Shown: positions 1 through 8,486, counted from the stretch's first letter. The stretch: 64,000 nucleotides of DNA from Treponema vincentii (GCF_010365865.1 NZ_CP048020.1:1612001-1676000), one strand, 5' to 3'. Made by a program: numbers and translations. Notes: generated by a model from the sequence alone, not told the origin.

Positions 1-127
1 TCTATTATATTCTGCAGATATCCGCAATTTGTGAATAGCTTAAAAACACTACGCAGGCGGGCGAGTTGTTTACGCTGTACGTACACGCAAAGGCACTGTC
101 GCATAAGATATTTTACCGGCAAGTACA

Positions 128-320
128 CAAGGGTTAGCGATGGGAGCTACGCTCAAGAATGTGCGTCCTTGCACATTCTTGAGCTTCGAGTTTAGGCTAA
201 CGCCTAAACTCGCTTCTGACTCACATCACGGACATCCTTGTCCGTACGGAAACGAAGTGGAGGAATGGAGCGAAAGCGGAACAGCGGACGTAGCGACCCG
301 AACGCAGTGAGGGGAACCTC
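128..320. repeat. Structured hairpin repeat, family I, copy 1
   Basis: Three strong inverted repeats follow one another. The first is a 13-bp stem at 152-164/171-183, the second an 11-bp stem at 187-197/202-212 with loop TAAC, and the third a 7-bp stem at 228-234/239-245 with loop TCCT. Read on the minus strand, the order and loops match the repeat units at 9321-9538, 40957-41315 and 50930-51258. The tail at about 250-320 (GGAGGAATGGAGC then GCGGAAC) recurs at about 9597-9625, again next to hairpin units. No gene is seen in 1-485. Confidence 0.7.
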
Positions 321-410
321 CATAAAAATTTCGAAAGAATGATAAAGCAGAGCGTTCCGGTAAGTACTTTTTGATCTATTGATGCAACTTACCTTGATTA
401 ATGCGACTCC

Positions 411-439
411 TTGACATCATAAGTAATTTTTGTCATACT
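411..439 (+). promoter_or_regulatory. Sigma-70-type promoter for the AbrB/ABC operon
   Basis: A perfect TTGACA (-35, 411-416) is followed after 17 bp by CATACT (434-439), which keeps four of six consensus -10 bases. It lies just upstream of the AbrB-like gene and reads toward it. The -10 overlaps a run of short direct repeats, so promoter occupancy could be controlled there. Confidence 0.5.
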
Positions 440-468
440 AATCATACTTATTGCACTGATCATACTTG
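433..468 (+). promoter_or_regulatory. Four 9-bp iterons upstream of the AbrB-like gene
   Basis: Four tandem 9-bp units begin at 433, 442, 451 and 460: TCATACTAA, TCATACTTA, TTGCACTGA and TCATACTTG. They overlap the -10 element and end just before the ribosome-binding site. AbrB-family proteins bind DNA and often regulate their own operon, so an operator for the adjacent regulator is a reasonable inference. No binding data are available. Confidence 0.5.
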
Positions 469-485
469 AAATGAGGAGGAGGAAA

Positions 486-710
486 ATGAAGCATCCGGAG
501 GGAAAATATGCGTGGACGGTTAAGGTTGGAGAGAAGGGGCAGTTTGTTATTCCGAAAGAAGCGCGGGATGTGTTTGGCATTAATCCCGGAGATACGTTGA
601 TTGTCTTGGCAGATATAGAGAAAGGTATCGCGATCCCGCCTAAAAATATGTTTGCACATTTTATGGAGACTATTTTTAATCAAAATGAACCGGAGGAGGG
701 GGAAAAATGA
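486..710 (+). CDS. AbrB/SpoVT-type transcriptional regulator
   Basis: This small protein of about 74 residues carries the swapped-hairpin AbrB fold signature, including KGQFVIPKEARDVFGINPGD, which typically forms a dimeric DNA-binding module. I start it at 486 because a strong GGAGGAGG lies at 475-482; the ATG at 471 would place that Shine-Dalgarno sequence inside the gene. Its stop overlaps the start of the ABC ATPase gene, so regulator, ATPase and permease form one operon. The iterons just upstream suggest autoregulation, with the transporter as the likely regulated cargo. The MazE antitoxin fold is related, but no toxin gene is adjacent. Confidence 0.85.
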   Translation: MKHPEGKYAWTVKVGEKGQFVIPKEARDVFGINPGDTLIVLADIEKGIAIPPKNMFAHFMETIFNQNEPEEGEK

Positions 711-1432
711 GTGCCATTGTAACCGACCGGCTGACAAAAAAATACGGCGATGTTGCTGCTGTAGATAATCTGAATTTGACTGTTGAGCAGGGGGAATTAT
801 TTGCCTTACTTGGGGTGAACGGAGCGGGAAAAACTACAACCATTAAAATGCTTTCTTGTCTGATAAAGCCTACGAGCGGGGATGCCGTGTTGCTTGGGAA
901 TAGTATTGTTTCAGAGCCCAGCGCGATAAAGGAAAAAATCAATATTTCACCGCAGGAAACGGCGGTAGCTGCGAATTTGTCGGTTTTAGAGAACTTGGAA
1001 CTGATTGCGGGAATTTACGGGCAAGACGATAAAACCGCAAAGAAAAATGCGTACGAGATGGCTCAAAAATTCAAGTTGGAGCATGAATTGAATAAAAAAG
1101 CAACACGCTTATCGGGAGGGATGCAGCGGCGTCTTTCTATTGCGATGGCGCTGATTTCCGAGCCGCAGATTTTATTTCTCGATGAACCGACGCTCGGGCT
1201 TGATGTGCTGGCGCGCCGTGAGTTATGGGCATCCATTAGAGAATTAAAAGGAAAAGTGACGATCATTCTGACAACGCATTATATGGATGAAGTTGAAACG
1301 CTGTCCGACCGTGTGGGAATAATGGCAAAGGGCACGTTGAAAGCGATTGGGACGGTAGCGGAATTAACGGCACAAACAGGTACTGCTAAATTGGAAGATG
1401 CCTTTGTTGCGCTTTCGGGAGGTGAGTTATGA
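707..1432 (+). CDS. ABC transporter ATP-binding protein (ABC-2 exporter)
   Basis: A 241-residue ABC ATPase. It has Walker A (GVNGAGKTT, about residues 36-44), the Q-loop region, the signature LSGGMQRR near 135, Walker B (ILFLDEPT near 155) and an H-loop histidine in LTTHYMDE. The start codon overlaps the AbrB stop (ATGA) and the stop overlaps the permease start, so translation is coupled through all three genes. The CcmA/DrrA-like subfamily usually pairs with one ABC-2 permease to export drugs, peptides or lipids. The substrate is unknown. Confidence 0.93.
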   Translation: MSAIVTDRLTKKYGDVAAVDNLNLTVEQGELFALLGVNGAGKTTTIKMLSCLIKPTSGDAVLLGNSIVSEPSAIKEKINISPQETAVAANLSVLENLELIAGIYGQDDKTAKKNAYEMAQKFKLEHELNKKATRLSGGMQRRLSIAMALISEPQILFLDEPTLGLDVLARRELWASIRELKGKVTIILTTHYMDEVETLSDRVGIMAKGTLKAIGTVAELTAQTGTAKLEDAFVALSGGEL

Positions 1433-2178
1433 GAATACTGTTATTTGCAAGAAGAAATGCAAAAGAAGTTTTGCGGGATCCCGTCAATTTCTTTTTCGGT
1501 CTGGGATTTCCGCTCGTACTGTTGGTGCTTCTGTCCATTATCAATGGATCCATTCCGCCTGAAGCCGGAAATCCGATGTTTGAAATAAGCAATCTTGCCC
1601 CCGGCTTGGCGATGTTCGGGAGCGTATTTATGGCGTTATTTGCGGGGATGCTGCTGTCAAAAGACCGTACCTCATCTTTTTTAATGCGCTTGTTTACGTC
1701 TCCGATGACGTCCGTAGATTTTATTTTGGGCTACACGTTGCCTATGCTCGCTATGACAATAGTGCAGGTGGCGATAACCTTAGTGGCGGCGAAAGCTTTT
1801 GGGCTTGAAATAACGGTGTACTTCCTGTGTGCGGTTATTGTAACAGCGTTGACCTCTCTGCTGTTCGTGGGGTCAGGGTTGCTTTTCGGCAGCCTGATGA
1901 ATGAGAAGGCGGTCGGCGGTGTTTGCGGAGCCTTGCTAACAAATGTTGCCGGATGGCTATCAGGAGTATTTATTCCGGTCGATTTAATAGGCGGCGCTTT
2001 TAAAACGATAACACATATCCTGCCGTTTTATCATAGTGTTGAAGCGATACGGGCAACCTTAAGCGGCAATTTCGATCAGGTCTTTTCTCATTTGGCTGTT
2101 GTGATGGGCTATACGGTGGTTATCTTTGTGCTTGCGATTGTTGTTTTTCAACGGAAAATGAATGGGGAGAAAGGATAG
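1429..2178 (+). CDS. ABC-2 type transporter permease
   Basis: A 249-residue hydrophobic protein with about six membrane segments. It begins with the short cytoplasmic N-terminus typical of ABC-2 permeases (RRNAKEVLRDPVNFFFGLGFP). It overlaps the preceding ATPase gene by four bases and should form the exporter with it. Exported compounds in this family include antibiotics and glycolipids; nothing here identifies the cargo. Confidence 0.9.
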   Translation: MRILLFARRNAKEVLRDPVNFFFGLGFPLVLLVLLSIINGSIPPEAGNPMFEISNLAPGLAMFGSVFMALFAGMLLSKDRTSSFLMRLFTSPMTSVDFILGYTLPMLAMTIVQVAITLVAAKAFGLEITVYFLCAVIVTALTSLLFVGSGLLFGSLMNEKAVGGVCGALLTNVAGWLSGVFIPVDLIGGAFKTITHILPFYHSVEAIRATLSGNFDQVFSHLAVVMGYTVVIFVLAIVVFQRKMNGEKG

Positions 2179-2397
2179 GGGGAAGTATTGATTTAGAACA
2201 GGCTTTCATTGAAATGCAAAAGCGGGGGAAAAGTGTGCCGGGCTGAGGTTACATTTTTCCCGAGCACTGCAAACGTTGCTCTATGACTTGTCTATGTACT
2301 GAGCGAATGAATAGTATACGGCAAAACCAGAGCGCTGCAATAATTAGACAACGTATCATATAATATGGAAAGTTTTTGTTTCCACCCATCTGATGCT

Positions 2398-2474
2398 GCG
2401 CAAGATAGCGCTCAACCTCATCTGCATATACAAGCGAGAAGCAATGGCACAGCTGTCTTTGAATGGTATTATAT
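2398..2474. repeat. Left copy of direct repeat flanking the island
   Basis: This stretch matches 8410-8486 in the same orientation with scattered substitutions; the shared core includes AGCGCTCAACCTCATC and GCATATACAAGCGAGAA. In both copies the minus strand reads LVYADEVER in one frame, so the repeat may derive from a duplicated gene end. The two copies enclose about 6 kb of AT-rich accessory DNA. Confidence 0.75.
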
Positions 2475-2570
2475 TCCGCGCTCTTATGAACTCGTACGAT
2501 TTATTAGCCGTATTAGGTAAAAATTGATTCCGTGATTTTAGGTTGTAAATTATTGGTTTTTATGGTATTA

Positions 2571-2624
2571 TGTAGAAATGATTTATACCCACGTGGATCT
2601 GGTAAGAAATTTAAAAGATGCTGT
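2571..2624 (+). pseudogene. Degenerate SEC-C metal-binding motif remnant
   Basis: The frame reads CRNDLYPRGSGKKFKRCC, recognisable against the SEC-C consensus (NDPCPCGSGKKYKKCC). The first two zinc-binding cysteines are replaced (LYPRGSG). The last two cysteines and the GSGKK core survive. The surrounding frame has no plausible start or partner sequence. I read it as a decayed C-terminal end of a SEC-C protein. Confidence 0.55.
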
Positions 2625-2929
2625 TTTTTTAATAATAGAGGAATTTACGTTATCTTAAAAATGCCTAATGCCGTTTTCAAAGCCGACAAACGGAATAAAC
2701 CCGCTGCGGTTTAAAACAATGTTATGTGTACAATGTACTGCGCTGGATAAGAGAGGGAAAATTAAGCGACTTTGTCGCTTGATGGAAATTATGCAAACAA
2801 ACGGAAATTTGTCTGTAGAGGGAGATTTGGATATATTTGTCTTACGATGTTTTATTTTTGTAATAAGGATGGTAATCTAAATTCATAAATAAAAAAGATC
2901 ATTTCCGGATAATTTCGTAAATATTGATG

Positions 2930-2960
2930 TATAATATAATGCAAATTAAATGATAGGGGG
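2930..2960 (+). promoter_or_regulatory. -10 element and ribosome-binding site of the two-gene cassette
   Basis: A consensus TATAAT sits at 2930-2935, and an AGGGGGG Shine-Dalgarno sequence precedes the ATG at 2968. I see no good -35 at the right spacing. The cassette therefore probably has its own promoter. Confidence 0.4.
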
Positions 2961-2967
2961 GACGTAA

Positions 2968-4683
2968 ATGTCTGTTGTAAGTATTGTTAAATGTGAAGCT
3001 TCAAAATTGAGTTCAAGAGTATTTGTTGCTCCTGATATTCCAGAAAAATATCTTAATAATGCTGTAATAAGTATTTCTGAGTCTAAAGCAGATCCTGATG
3101 TTGTAATTGCCGTTTTGGATACAAGTTTGTTAAATAGTTGCAAAGCAGGTGTGCTATTTACAGGAGACTCGTTATTCTTCAAAGGAACTTTGGGAAGTTC
3201 AATTCAAATTAAATATGAAGATATTGGTTCAGCACAAGAAAAAATAACAAAAACAAAGAAAGATGATGGTAGTGTTACTGAAACAAAAACTCTTTTGATT
3301 AAAGGTAAAGATGGTTCTGAATTATATAACAAGCATGATATTTATGATTTGAAGCTTCTTGCAAAGATAATCACTGAAATAATCGAAGAAGGCTCATCTA
3401 CTGATTCAGAAGGAACAGTTGATGTTTTTAAGAATACAAATCAGGTTCTTCCACTTTCAGACTGTGAAAGTGTTATCAAACAAGCATATATAAAAATAAT
3501 TTGTAATTATGCACTTTCTGATGATGGAATCATTGATTCAAGAGAATACTCTGAAATCTATAGCATAATGGTTCGTAATGATTATTCAAACGAAGATAGA
3601 ATGACTGTCAGGGCGTATATAATTGGTGATTCTGAGAAAGATTCAATAGATAACTTAGTCAGTATTCTGAATGAAAATGTTCCGGAAGGAAGCCGCGATG
3701 CACTTATGAAGTCTATTGTAAAAGATTTGGTGTATATAAATCATGTAAAGGGCAATGGTCTTGATGCATGGAAACGCAATGATTTTATATGTGATACAGC
3801 AAAAAAATTGAATGTTACATCTGATCAGATTTCTGTAATAATACAATCTATTCAGAATGATGAAGATATTATTGCAAAACGTAAGTCAGATACAGAAATT
3901 GAAAAATCAATTAAAGAAATAGCTGCTAAAGGCGCTTCTGTCGGAGTACCTCTTGCTGCACTTTATTTCTCCGGAACAGTTGGTTTTAGTGCTGCTGGTA
4001 TTACATCAGGACTCGCAACTCTTGGTATGGGGGGAATGCTTGGTTTCTCGAGCATGGTTACAGGTATTGGAGTTGTAATTATTACTGGTCTTCTTGCCTA
4101 CAATGGCGTAAAAAAACTTACTGGTGCTAAAGATCTTGAAAATAATAAAGTTCGTGAAATGCTCATTCAGGGGGTTATTAAAAACCTCCAGAAATCAATT
4201 AATTACCTGATTGAGGATGTTAATTATATCTCAGGTGAATTAATTCAGGCTTTGGAAAATCAGGTAGATGATGAAGAAAAAATTACAAAACTAAAGAAAC
4301 TTCTTCAGACATTCATTGATGCTTCAAATATTTCTTCACAGAATCTGCTTGTAAATGCAAAGGAATCTATAATTGCTAAGCTCCCAACAAAACTTGATAA
4401 AACAAGATTTGATGAACTTACATCAGAACCTACAAAACAAAAACTCCGTCCATTTGTCTATCAGATGTATCCTGAAACAGAGGAAACTGTAAAGAGTGGC
4501 GATACACAGAAGAAAGTAAAGGTTTATAAAATCGATTATTCTAAAGAAACCGAATATTACGAAAAACTTTATCAGATTCTTAATACTTTGGAATATTTTA
4601 AATTATCAACAGCTATTACTGCTGCAGGAACAAGTCTTGCTAAAAAGGGCCTTGGTGCATTGAAGAGTACATTAGGTATGTAA
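2968..4683 (+). CDS. PH-like + TerB-like + membrane-segment protein, function unknown
   Basis: I do not recognise this 571-residue protein as a named family. Its parts are visible. Residues about 45-140 resemble a bacterial PH-like domain, with a beta-rich stretch followed by a terminal helix. Residues about 165-300 resemble TerB (helices with the acidic signature YALSDDGIIDSREY). Residues about 322-385 are glycine-rich and hydrophobic, consistent with two membrane helices. The remainder is helical and charged. It is AT-rich compared with flanking genes. Its stop lies three bases before the next start, so the pair is probably co-translated. TerB domains occur in stress and conflict systems; a defence or membrane-stress role is inference only. 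Confidence 0.8.
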   Translation: MSVVSIVKCEASKLSSRVFVAPDIPEKYLNNAVISISESKADPDVVIAVLDTSLLNSCKAGVLFTGDSLFFKGTLGSSIQIKYEDIGSAQEKITKTKKDDGSVTETKTLLIKGKDGSELYNKHDIYDLKLLAKIITEIIEEGSSTDSEGTVDVFKNTNQVLPLSDCESVIKQAYIKIICNYALSDDGIIDSREYSEIYSIMVRNDYSNEDRMTVRAYIIGDSEKDSIDNLVSILNENVPEGSRDALMKSIVKDLVYINHVKGNGLDAWKRNDFICDTAKKLNVTSDQISVIIQSIQNDEDIIAKRKSDTEIEKSIKEIAAKGASVGVPLAALYFSGTVGFSAAGITSGLATLGMGGMLGFSSMVTGIGVVIITGLLAYNGVKKLTGAKDLENNKVREMLIQGVIKNLQKSINYLIEDVNYISGELIQALENQVDDEEKITKLKKLLQTFIDASNISSQNLLVNAKESIIAKLPTKLDKTRFDELTSEPTKQKLRPFVYQMYPETEETVKSGDTQKKVKVYKIDYSKETEYYEKLYQILNTLEYFKLSTAITAAGTSLAKKGLGALKSTLGM

Positions 4684-4686
4684 TTT

Positions 4687-6312
4687 ATGTTCAAAGATTT
4701 CTTCAAGAATGCAGGCAATGCATTAAAAGTTCAGAAAGATCAAGTTAATAAGTTAAATCAAGTTACAGGTCAGATAGAGGAAGGTTTAGATGCATTGAAT
4801 GCTATGCATACAAGAGCTTCTTTTGAGCTTGATGAGTTAATTGGTCAAGCTGAAGCTTTATGTAAGAAGAATAATATAGATATAGAATCAGCATTGACCA
4901 AAGATATTGATTTCTCAGAAATTGATTCCATTCTTGAAAGTATAAAGGTAGATAAACCAAAGGTAAATATTCCGGTCATTGAAAAAATCGATACAGTAGA
5001 AATTGGAGATGACTGGGATTCATATTTATCAAATATTGATGCTTATGCTGAAAACCATGAAATAGATTTCTCAAAAGATCCTTTTGAAGATTTACTTTCT
5101 GCAGATGAAAAGAGAGAGATTCTTCAAAGAATTGATGATGATTATAAATTACATGGAAAACTTCAATGTGATACATGGGATTACATTTTTGCAGCTACGA
5201 GTGGTATTATAACAGGTTTAATTGATTCATTCTTTGTAGGAATGCCAGGTCAAAGTAAACTTGGCAATTGGACAAACTCACAGGCTGATAAACTTGTAGA
5301 AAAGTTTGCGAATGTTGTTTATAAAGCAGATAGAAAAAAGATTGATAAATTGATAGGTGAGGGTAAAATATCAAAACCAACAGACTTTGCTCCTAACGGA
5401 ATACCTGTGCCTAAAAAAGAACCTGATGGAATTGCAAGTTCAATAGGTTATTTGGAAAAGAGATTTAATGTTCCTTATGATGCCCGATATGCACAGGATT
5501 TGAAAGGTGCAGAAGGCAATGTTGTGTTTAACCCTAAAGATCATCACCTAAAATCCTTCGGACATTGTGCAGATTTGGCAGGACTTTTCTTTTCGATTTT
5601 GGATCAATTTACAGGGAAAGTTACAATTATTTCTGAAGGAAAGATTCAACGCTTTGAACCTAATTCAACCACATTTAGATTACAAGGTGATAGTTTTTAT
5701 CAGAAATTATTATTTGGATTTATAAATTGGTTTGGACACATGATGTCGGACATAGCTGGAAGTTCCGGCACCAGAGGCCATGAAGGAAAGGTTGGTGCAG
5801 GAATTGCAGCACCATTCTTTGAGTTTTTCCAGTTGTGTGATTTTGGTAAAATAAACGTCGGAGAAGATACAAAAACATTGGCCCAGTTTACGAGTAATAT
5901 GTATACGAACGGTTATGATGCAAGATTTACTGCAGCACAAGCCATTCCAGTTGCTCTGAATGAAGTTTTAATTCGTTTATTCTGGAGTATTAAACGACAT
6001 TATTATCATAAATTGCCTTGGAAAGAATGCATTCCGTTAAAGCTCAGTAATAAACCAGAATTAAGAAGAATGTTGCTTGTTGGACATGGTTGTTTATGTT
6101 TAGTGGATGTTACTGATGCGACCATTCGTTCTGGAGGAGATATGATGACCTTTGCATTACACATCAATATGGTTGCATGGACTAAGTTTGCTAACTTAGG
6201 CTTCCAAGAATTAAGGGCTTTATATAACAAAGATGCACTTAATGTTGAAGAGATGGAAACAGATCTGAAGGCAGAATGGGATGGTCTGCTATTAGAAACA
6301 GACATAGCATAG
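4687..6312 (+). CDS. Unrecognised 541-aa partner protein of the TerB-like gene
   Basis: I do not recognise this family. The N-terminal 60 residues are predicted coiled coil, beginning with the amphipathic MFKDFFKNAGNALK. There are hydrophobic stretches near residues 165-185, 293-306 and 370-383. The centre carries conspicuous histidine/glycine motifs, DHHLKSFGHCADLAG (about 285-299) and FGHMMSDIAGSSGTRGH (about 349-365), which look like functional or metal-binding sites. There is no signal peptide. It starts three bases after the TerB-like gene and shares its AT-rich codon use, so the two were probably acquired together. A two-component membrane-linked system is the simplest reading. Confidence 0.8.
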   Translation: MFKDFFKNAGNALKVQKDQVNKLNQVTGQIEEGLDALNAMHTRASFELDELIGQAEALCKKNNIDIESALTKDIDFSEIDSILESIKVDKPKVNIPVIEKIDTVEIGDDWDSYLSNIDAYAENHEIDFSKDPFEDLLSADEKREILQRIDDDYKLHGKLQCDTWDYIFAATSGIITGLIDSFFVGMPGQSKLGNWTNSQADKLVEKFANVVYKADRKKIDKLIGEGKISKPTDFAPNGIPVPKKEPDGIASSIGYLEKRFNVPYDARYAQDLKGAEGNVVFNPKDHHLKSFGHCADLAGLFFSILDQFTGKVTIISEGKIQRFEPNSTTFRLQGDSFYQKLLFGFINWFGHMMSDIAGSSGTRGHEGKVGAGIAAPFFEFFQLCDFGKINVGEDTKTLAQFTSNMYTNGYDARFTAAQAIPVALNEVLIRLFWSIKRHYYHKLPWKECIPLKLSNKPELRRMLLVGHGCLCLVDVTDATIRSGGDMMTFALHINMVAWTKFANLGFQELRALYNKDALNVEEMETDLKAEWDGLLLETDIA

Positions 6313-6428
6313 CGTCTTTGATGACAGGAATTTTTTTGATAATCGCTAACTGTTCATATTTAATTTTTATCTTCAAATCAAAAATTTTGCGAGTCTTTTA
6401 ATTATTGTCTTATAAGTTACTTATAATT

Positions 6429-7724
6429 TTAAATTTTTTCAAAATATTCAGTAATTAATTCTTCAAATTCAAAATATGTATATAATATGTGTATTAAAAA
6501 ATCAGTATCCTTATCTTTTAATAATGGTATACGGGAATTATCTATTTTGAATATTTTGTTTCTTTTCTTTATAGTGCCTTTTTGCCTTACATCATCCAAC
6601 CTAGCAATATACTCATCTATAGAATAATATATCAGCTCATAATCTATATGCTTTATAAAATAGCAATACTCATTTTGAAAAAATACAAGATGTACCATTC
6701 TTGTAAAAACAATACTATCATCATGATAATACCGTTCTTTATTTGGCAGCTCTTCAAAAATAATTTCATTATTTTCCTTTTTGACCCACAGCGTATCAAA
6801 TTTCTTAGAATATAACTTTGACACAATATTTTTATCTAAATTAGATAATTCGATTTTCTTTCCAAATTCGAGTTCTTCCATAGAATAAGCACCATCTTCT
6901 TGATTTTCGCCCACTGAAAAGTAATTCGGTCTAAATGAAAAGTCAATAATTTCTTTAGTAGCAATCCTGCTTTTTATTAATTTTAAAGACTCTAAATCCA
7001 TATTTTTCGGATACACCAATGAATTAATTCTTTTATCATATATTCTAGGTGGATTAAGATCCTTTATTGTCATATATTTCGGATTGAATGTTAATAAATT
7101 CCATTGGGAATACATTTTGTCATTTTCAAATAAAGATATACCGTTATTTGAATAAATATTTTCTAATTTATTTGGAGAAATGTAATCAAGTTCAGGCTCT
7201 TTTTTCAATTTATAGAGTCTATATAGGTTCTCAAAAATTCTATAATACGCATAGATATCAGCATCCTCATCACGGTATCCATTACTTTTAATTTTTTCAA
7301 AATAATTAGTATAGTATACAATTATTTCCATAACAGTATTAACTTTTTTAAGTTTGTTGAACATATCGATGTTCTCTTGATAATGTTTAATTAATATGCC
7401 TAATCTTAAGTTATTATCTTTAAATTCAGATAAATTACTTTTGTAGTTTTTTTTCTTTTCTTTTATTTTTTGATTATTTTCATATATGCGCTCATCTAAA
7501 TATTTAAAAAAAGAATATTTAATATCTTTCTCATATTCGGTAGTGTTTTCTCTAATATTAGGAATAATTTTCTGAATAAGAATGCTGTTTTTATCTGAAA
7601 AAAGCTTATATGAAAACCCAGACGGTTCATATGAACTAAAATCACCAGCTTCTATCTTATCTATATATTTTCTTTCTTCGATAAAATATTTATGAAAGTA
7701 GTCCATTAACTTTTCATTTAACAT
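6429..7724 (-). CDS. Hypothetical 431-aa protein in AT-rich island
   Basis: I do not recognise this protein. It is rich in lysine, tyrosine, isoleucine and asparagine, has no signal peptide or clear membrane segment, and looks helical in its first half with a lysine-rich coiled-coil-like stretch near residues 75-110. Codons are very AT-rich, more so than the convergent two-gene cassette. It faces that cassette across about 115 bases with no obvious terminator. The position and composition suggest horizontally acquired cargo, possibly an accessory or effector gene of the island. Confidence 0.7.
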   Translation of the reverse strand: MLNEKLMDYFHKYFIEERKYIDKIEAGDFSSYEPSGFSYKLFSDKNSILIQKIIPNIRENTTEYEKDIKYSFFKYLDERIYENNQKIKEKKKNYKSNLSEFKDNNLRLGILIKHYQENIDMFNKLKKVNTVMEIIVYYTNYFEKIKSNGYRDEDADIYAYYRIFENLYRLYKLKKEPELDYISPNKLENIYSNNGISLFENDKMYSQWNLLTFNPKYMTIKDLNPPRIYDKRINSLVYPKNMDLESLKLIKSRIATKEIIDFSFRPNYFSVGENQEDGAYSMEELEFGKKIELSNLDKNIVSKLYSKKFDTLWVKKENNEIIFEELPNKERYYHDDSIVFTRMVHLVFFQNEYCYFIKHIDYELIYYSIDEYIARLDDVRQKGTIKKRNKIFKIDNSRIPLLKDKDTDFLIHILYTYFEFEELITEYFEKI

Positions 7725-7928
7725 TCAATCCAGCTCCTACTTCTATATATTCAATGTATATATCTTTTAGCACTTGCTTTAGATTGCCATATATATTTAA
7801 AATTTTAACTCAAGAAGTATAACATCCTTTCGACCTTTTCTGATAATACCATAAAAACCGATACTTTTCAACCTAAACTGATATAGCTTAAAAAGCTCTT
7901 GGATAGTGCCGTCATCACACTCGGCAAA

Positions 7929-8135
7929 CTATGTATCTATCCAAGAGCCCGCAGTGTGTGTCGCGCATCTTTCAGCAACGTCCGCGCAATCAATCGCAAT
8001 CCGCTGCCGTTTTTCGCCGGAAAGTGTAGAACCCGCTTCACCTGCAACCGTGTCATACTCTTTCGTCAGCTTCATAATAAAATCGCGACAATTCGCCTTT
8101 TTCGCCGTCTCGTTCAACCTTGTGTTAAACCGCCA
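7929..8135 (-). pseudogene. ABC exporter ATPase remnant (frameshifted)
   Basis: The minus strand reads RDFIMKLTKEYDTVAGEAGSTLSGEK, the D-loop/signature region of MsbA/MdlB-type exporters, which normally continues RISIARALLKDA. Here the frame is lost after RQRIAI and the continuation LIARTLLKDA appears in another frame. The signature is also short by one glycine. Neither the Walker A region nor Walker B is present. It is a decayed fragment, perhaps left from island insertion. Confidence 0.75.
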
Positions 8136-8197
8136 AGCTGCTTGACCGGTTTGTCAGCTTTGAAAAACTATGTTATGTGATTGTCTCATTCCATAAT

Positions 8198-8383
8198 TCA
8201 ATTTACAGCATAATGCTTTGCATATTGAGAAAGTACTTCATTCATCATAGTCTGATATTTTGTATGATTTTTCTTTGCTTCTGTTTTGAAAAAATTAATA
8301 CAATCAGAATCAATTGAGAGTGTTATTTTTCCTTTTGTTGATTTTTTTACAAGCTCTGCCGGTGAAGGAAGAAAATCTATCAC
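8198..8383 (-). CDS. BrnA/CopG-like antitoxin, orphan and possibly N-truncated
   Basis: The 61-residue frame has the ribbon-helix-helix pattern of BrnA/CopG-type antitoxins: LPSPAELVKK, then KITLSIDSDCINFFKTEAKKNHTKYQ, a helix-turn-helix-like segment and a short C-terminal helix. The only start is GTG at 8381-8383 without a clear ribosome-binding site. The frame is open upstream into the right copy of the island direct repeat, so the true N-terminus may have been lost there. No toxin gene is adjacent. Confidence 0.6.
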   Translation of the reverse strand: MIDFLPSPAELVKKSTKGKITLSIDSDCINFFKTEAKKNHTKYQTMMNEVLSQYAKHYAVN

Positions 8384-8409
8384 TAATACGGCAGAATCCG
8401 AAAATGATA

Positions 8410-8486
8410 CGCAAGACAGCGCTCAACCTCATCCGCATATACAAGCGAGAAACAAAGGCATAGTCGCCTTTGAGCGGCATTATAAA
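8410..8486. repeat. Right copy of direct repeat flanking the island
   Basis: This copy matches 2398-2474 in the same orientation, including the core AGCGCTCAACCTCATC. It abuts the likely truncated 5' end of the antitoxin gene. Together the copies mark the limits of the AT-rich island and could support its loss by homologous recombination. Confidence 0.75.

Larger units (their letters stand above)
2179..2967. other. Gene-poor junction between ABC operon and AT-rich island
   Basis: I see no intact gene in these 789 bases. The stretch contains the left copy of a 77-bp direct repeat (2398-2474) and a degenerate SEC-C motif fragment (2571-2624). Base composition becomes strongly AT-rich toward 2900. 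Open frames here are short and lack ribosome-binding sites. Confidence 0.6.

Noticed and set aside
128-262. Possible integron attC sites in the hairpin repeats
   Set aside because: The conserved R-box motifs (RYYYAAC and GTTRRRY pairing) are not present in a consistent way, there are no cassette-sized genes between copies, and no integrase is in the window.
2532-2880. Two small open frames between the ABC operon and the island
   Set aside because: They lack ribosome-binding sites and overlap. Only the SEC-C-like stretch is recognisable, and it is degenerate, so I list only that fragment.
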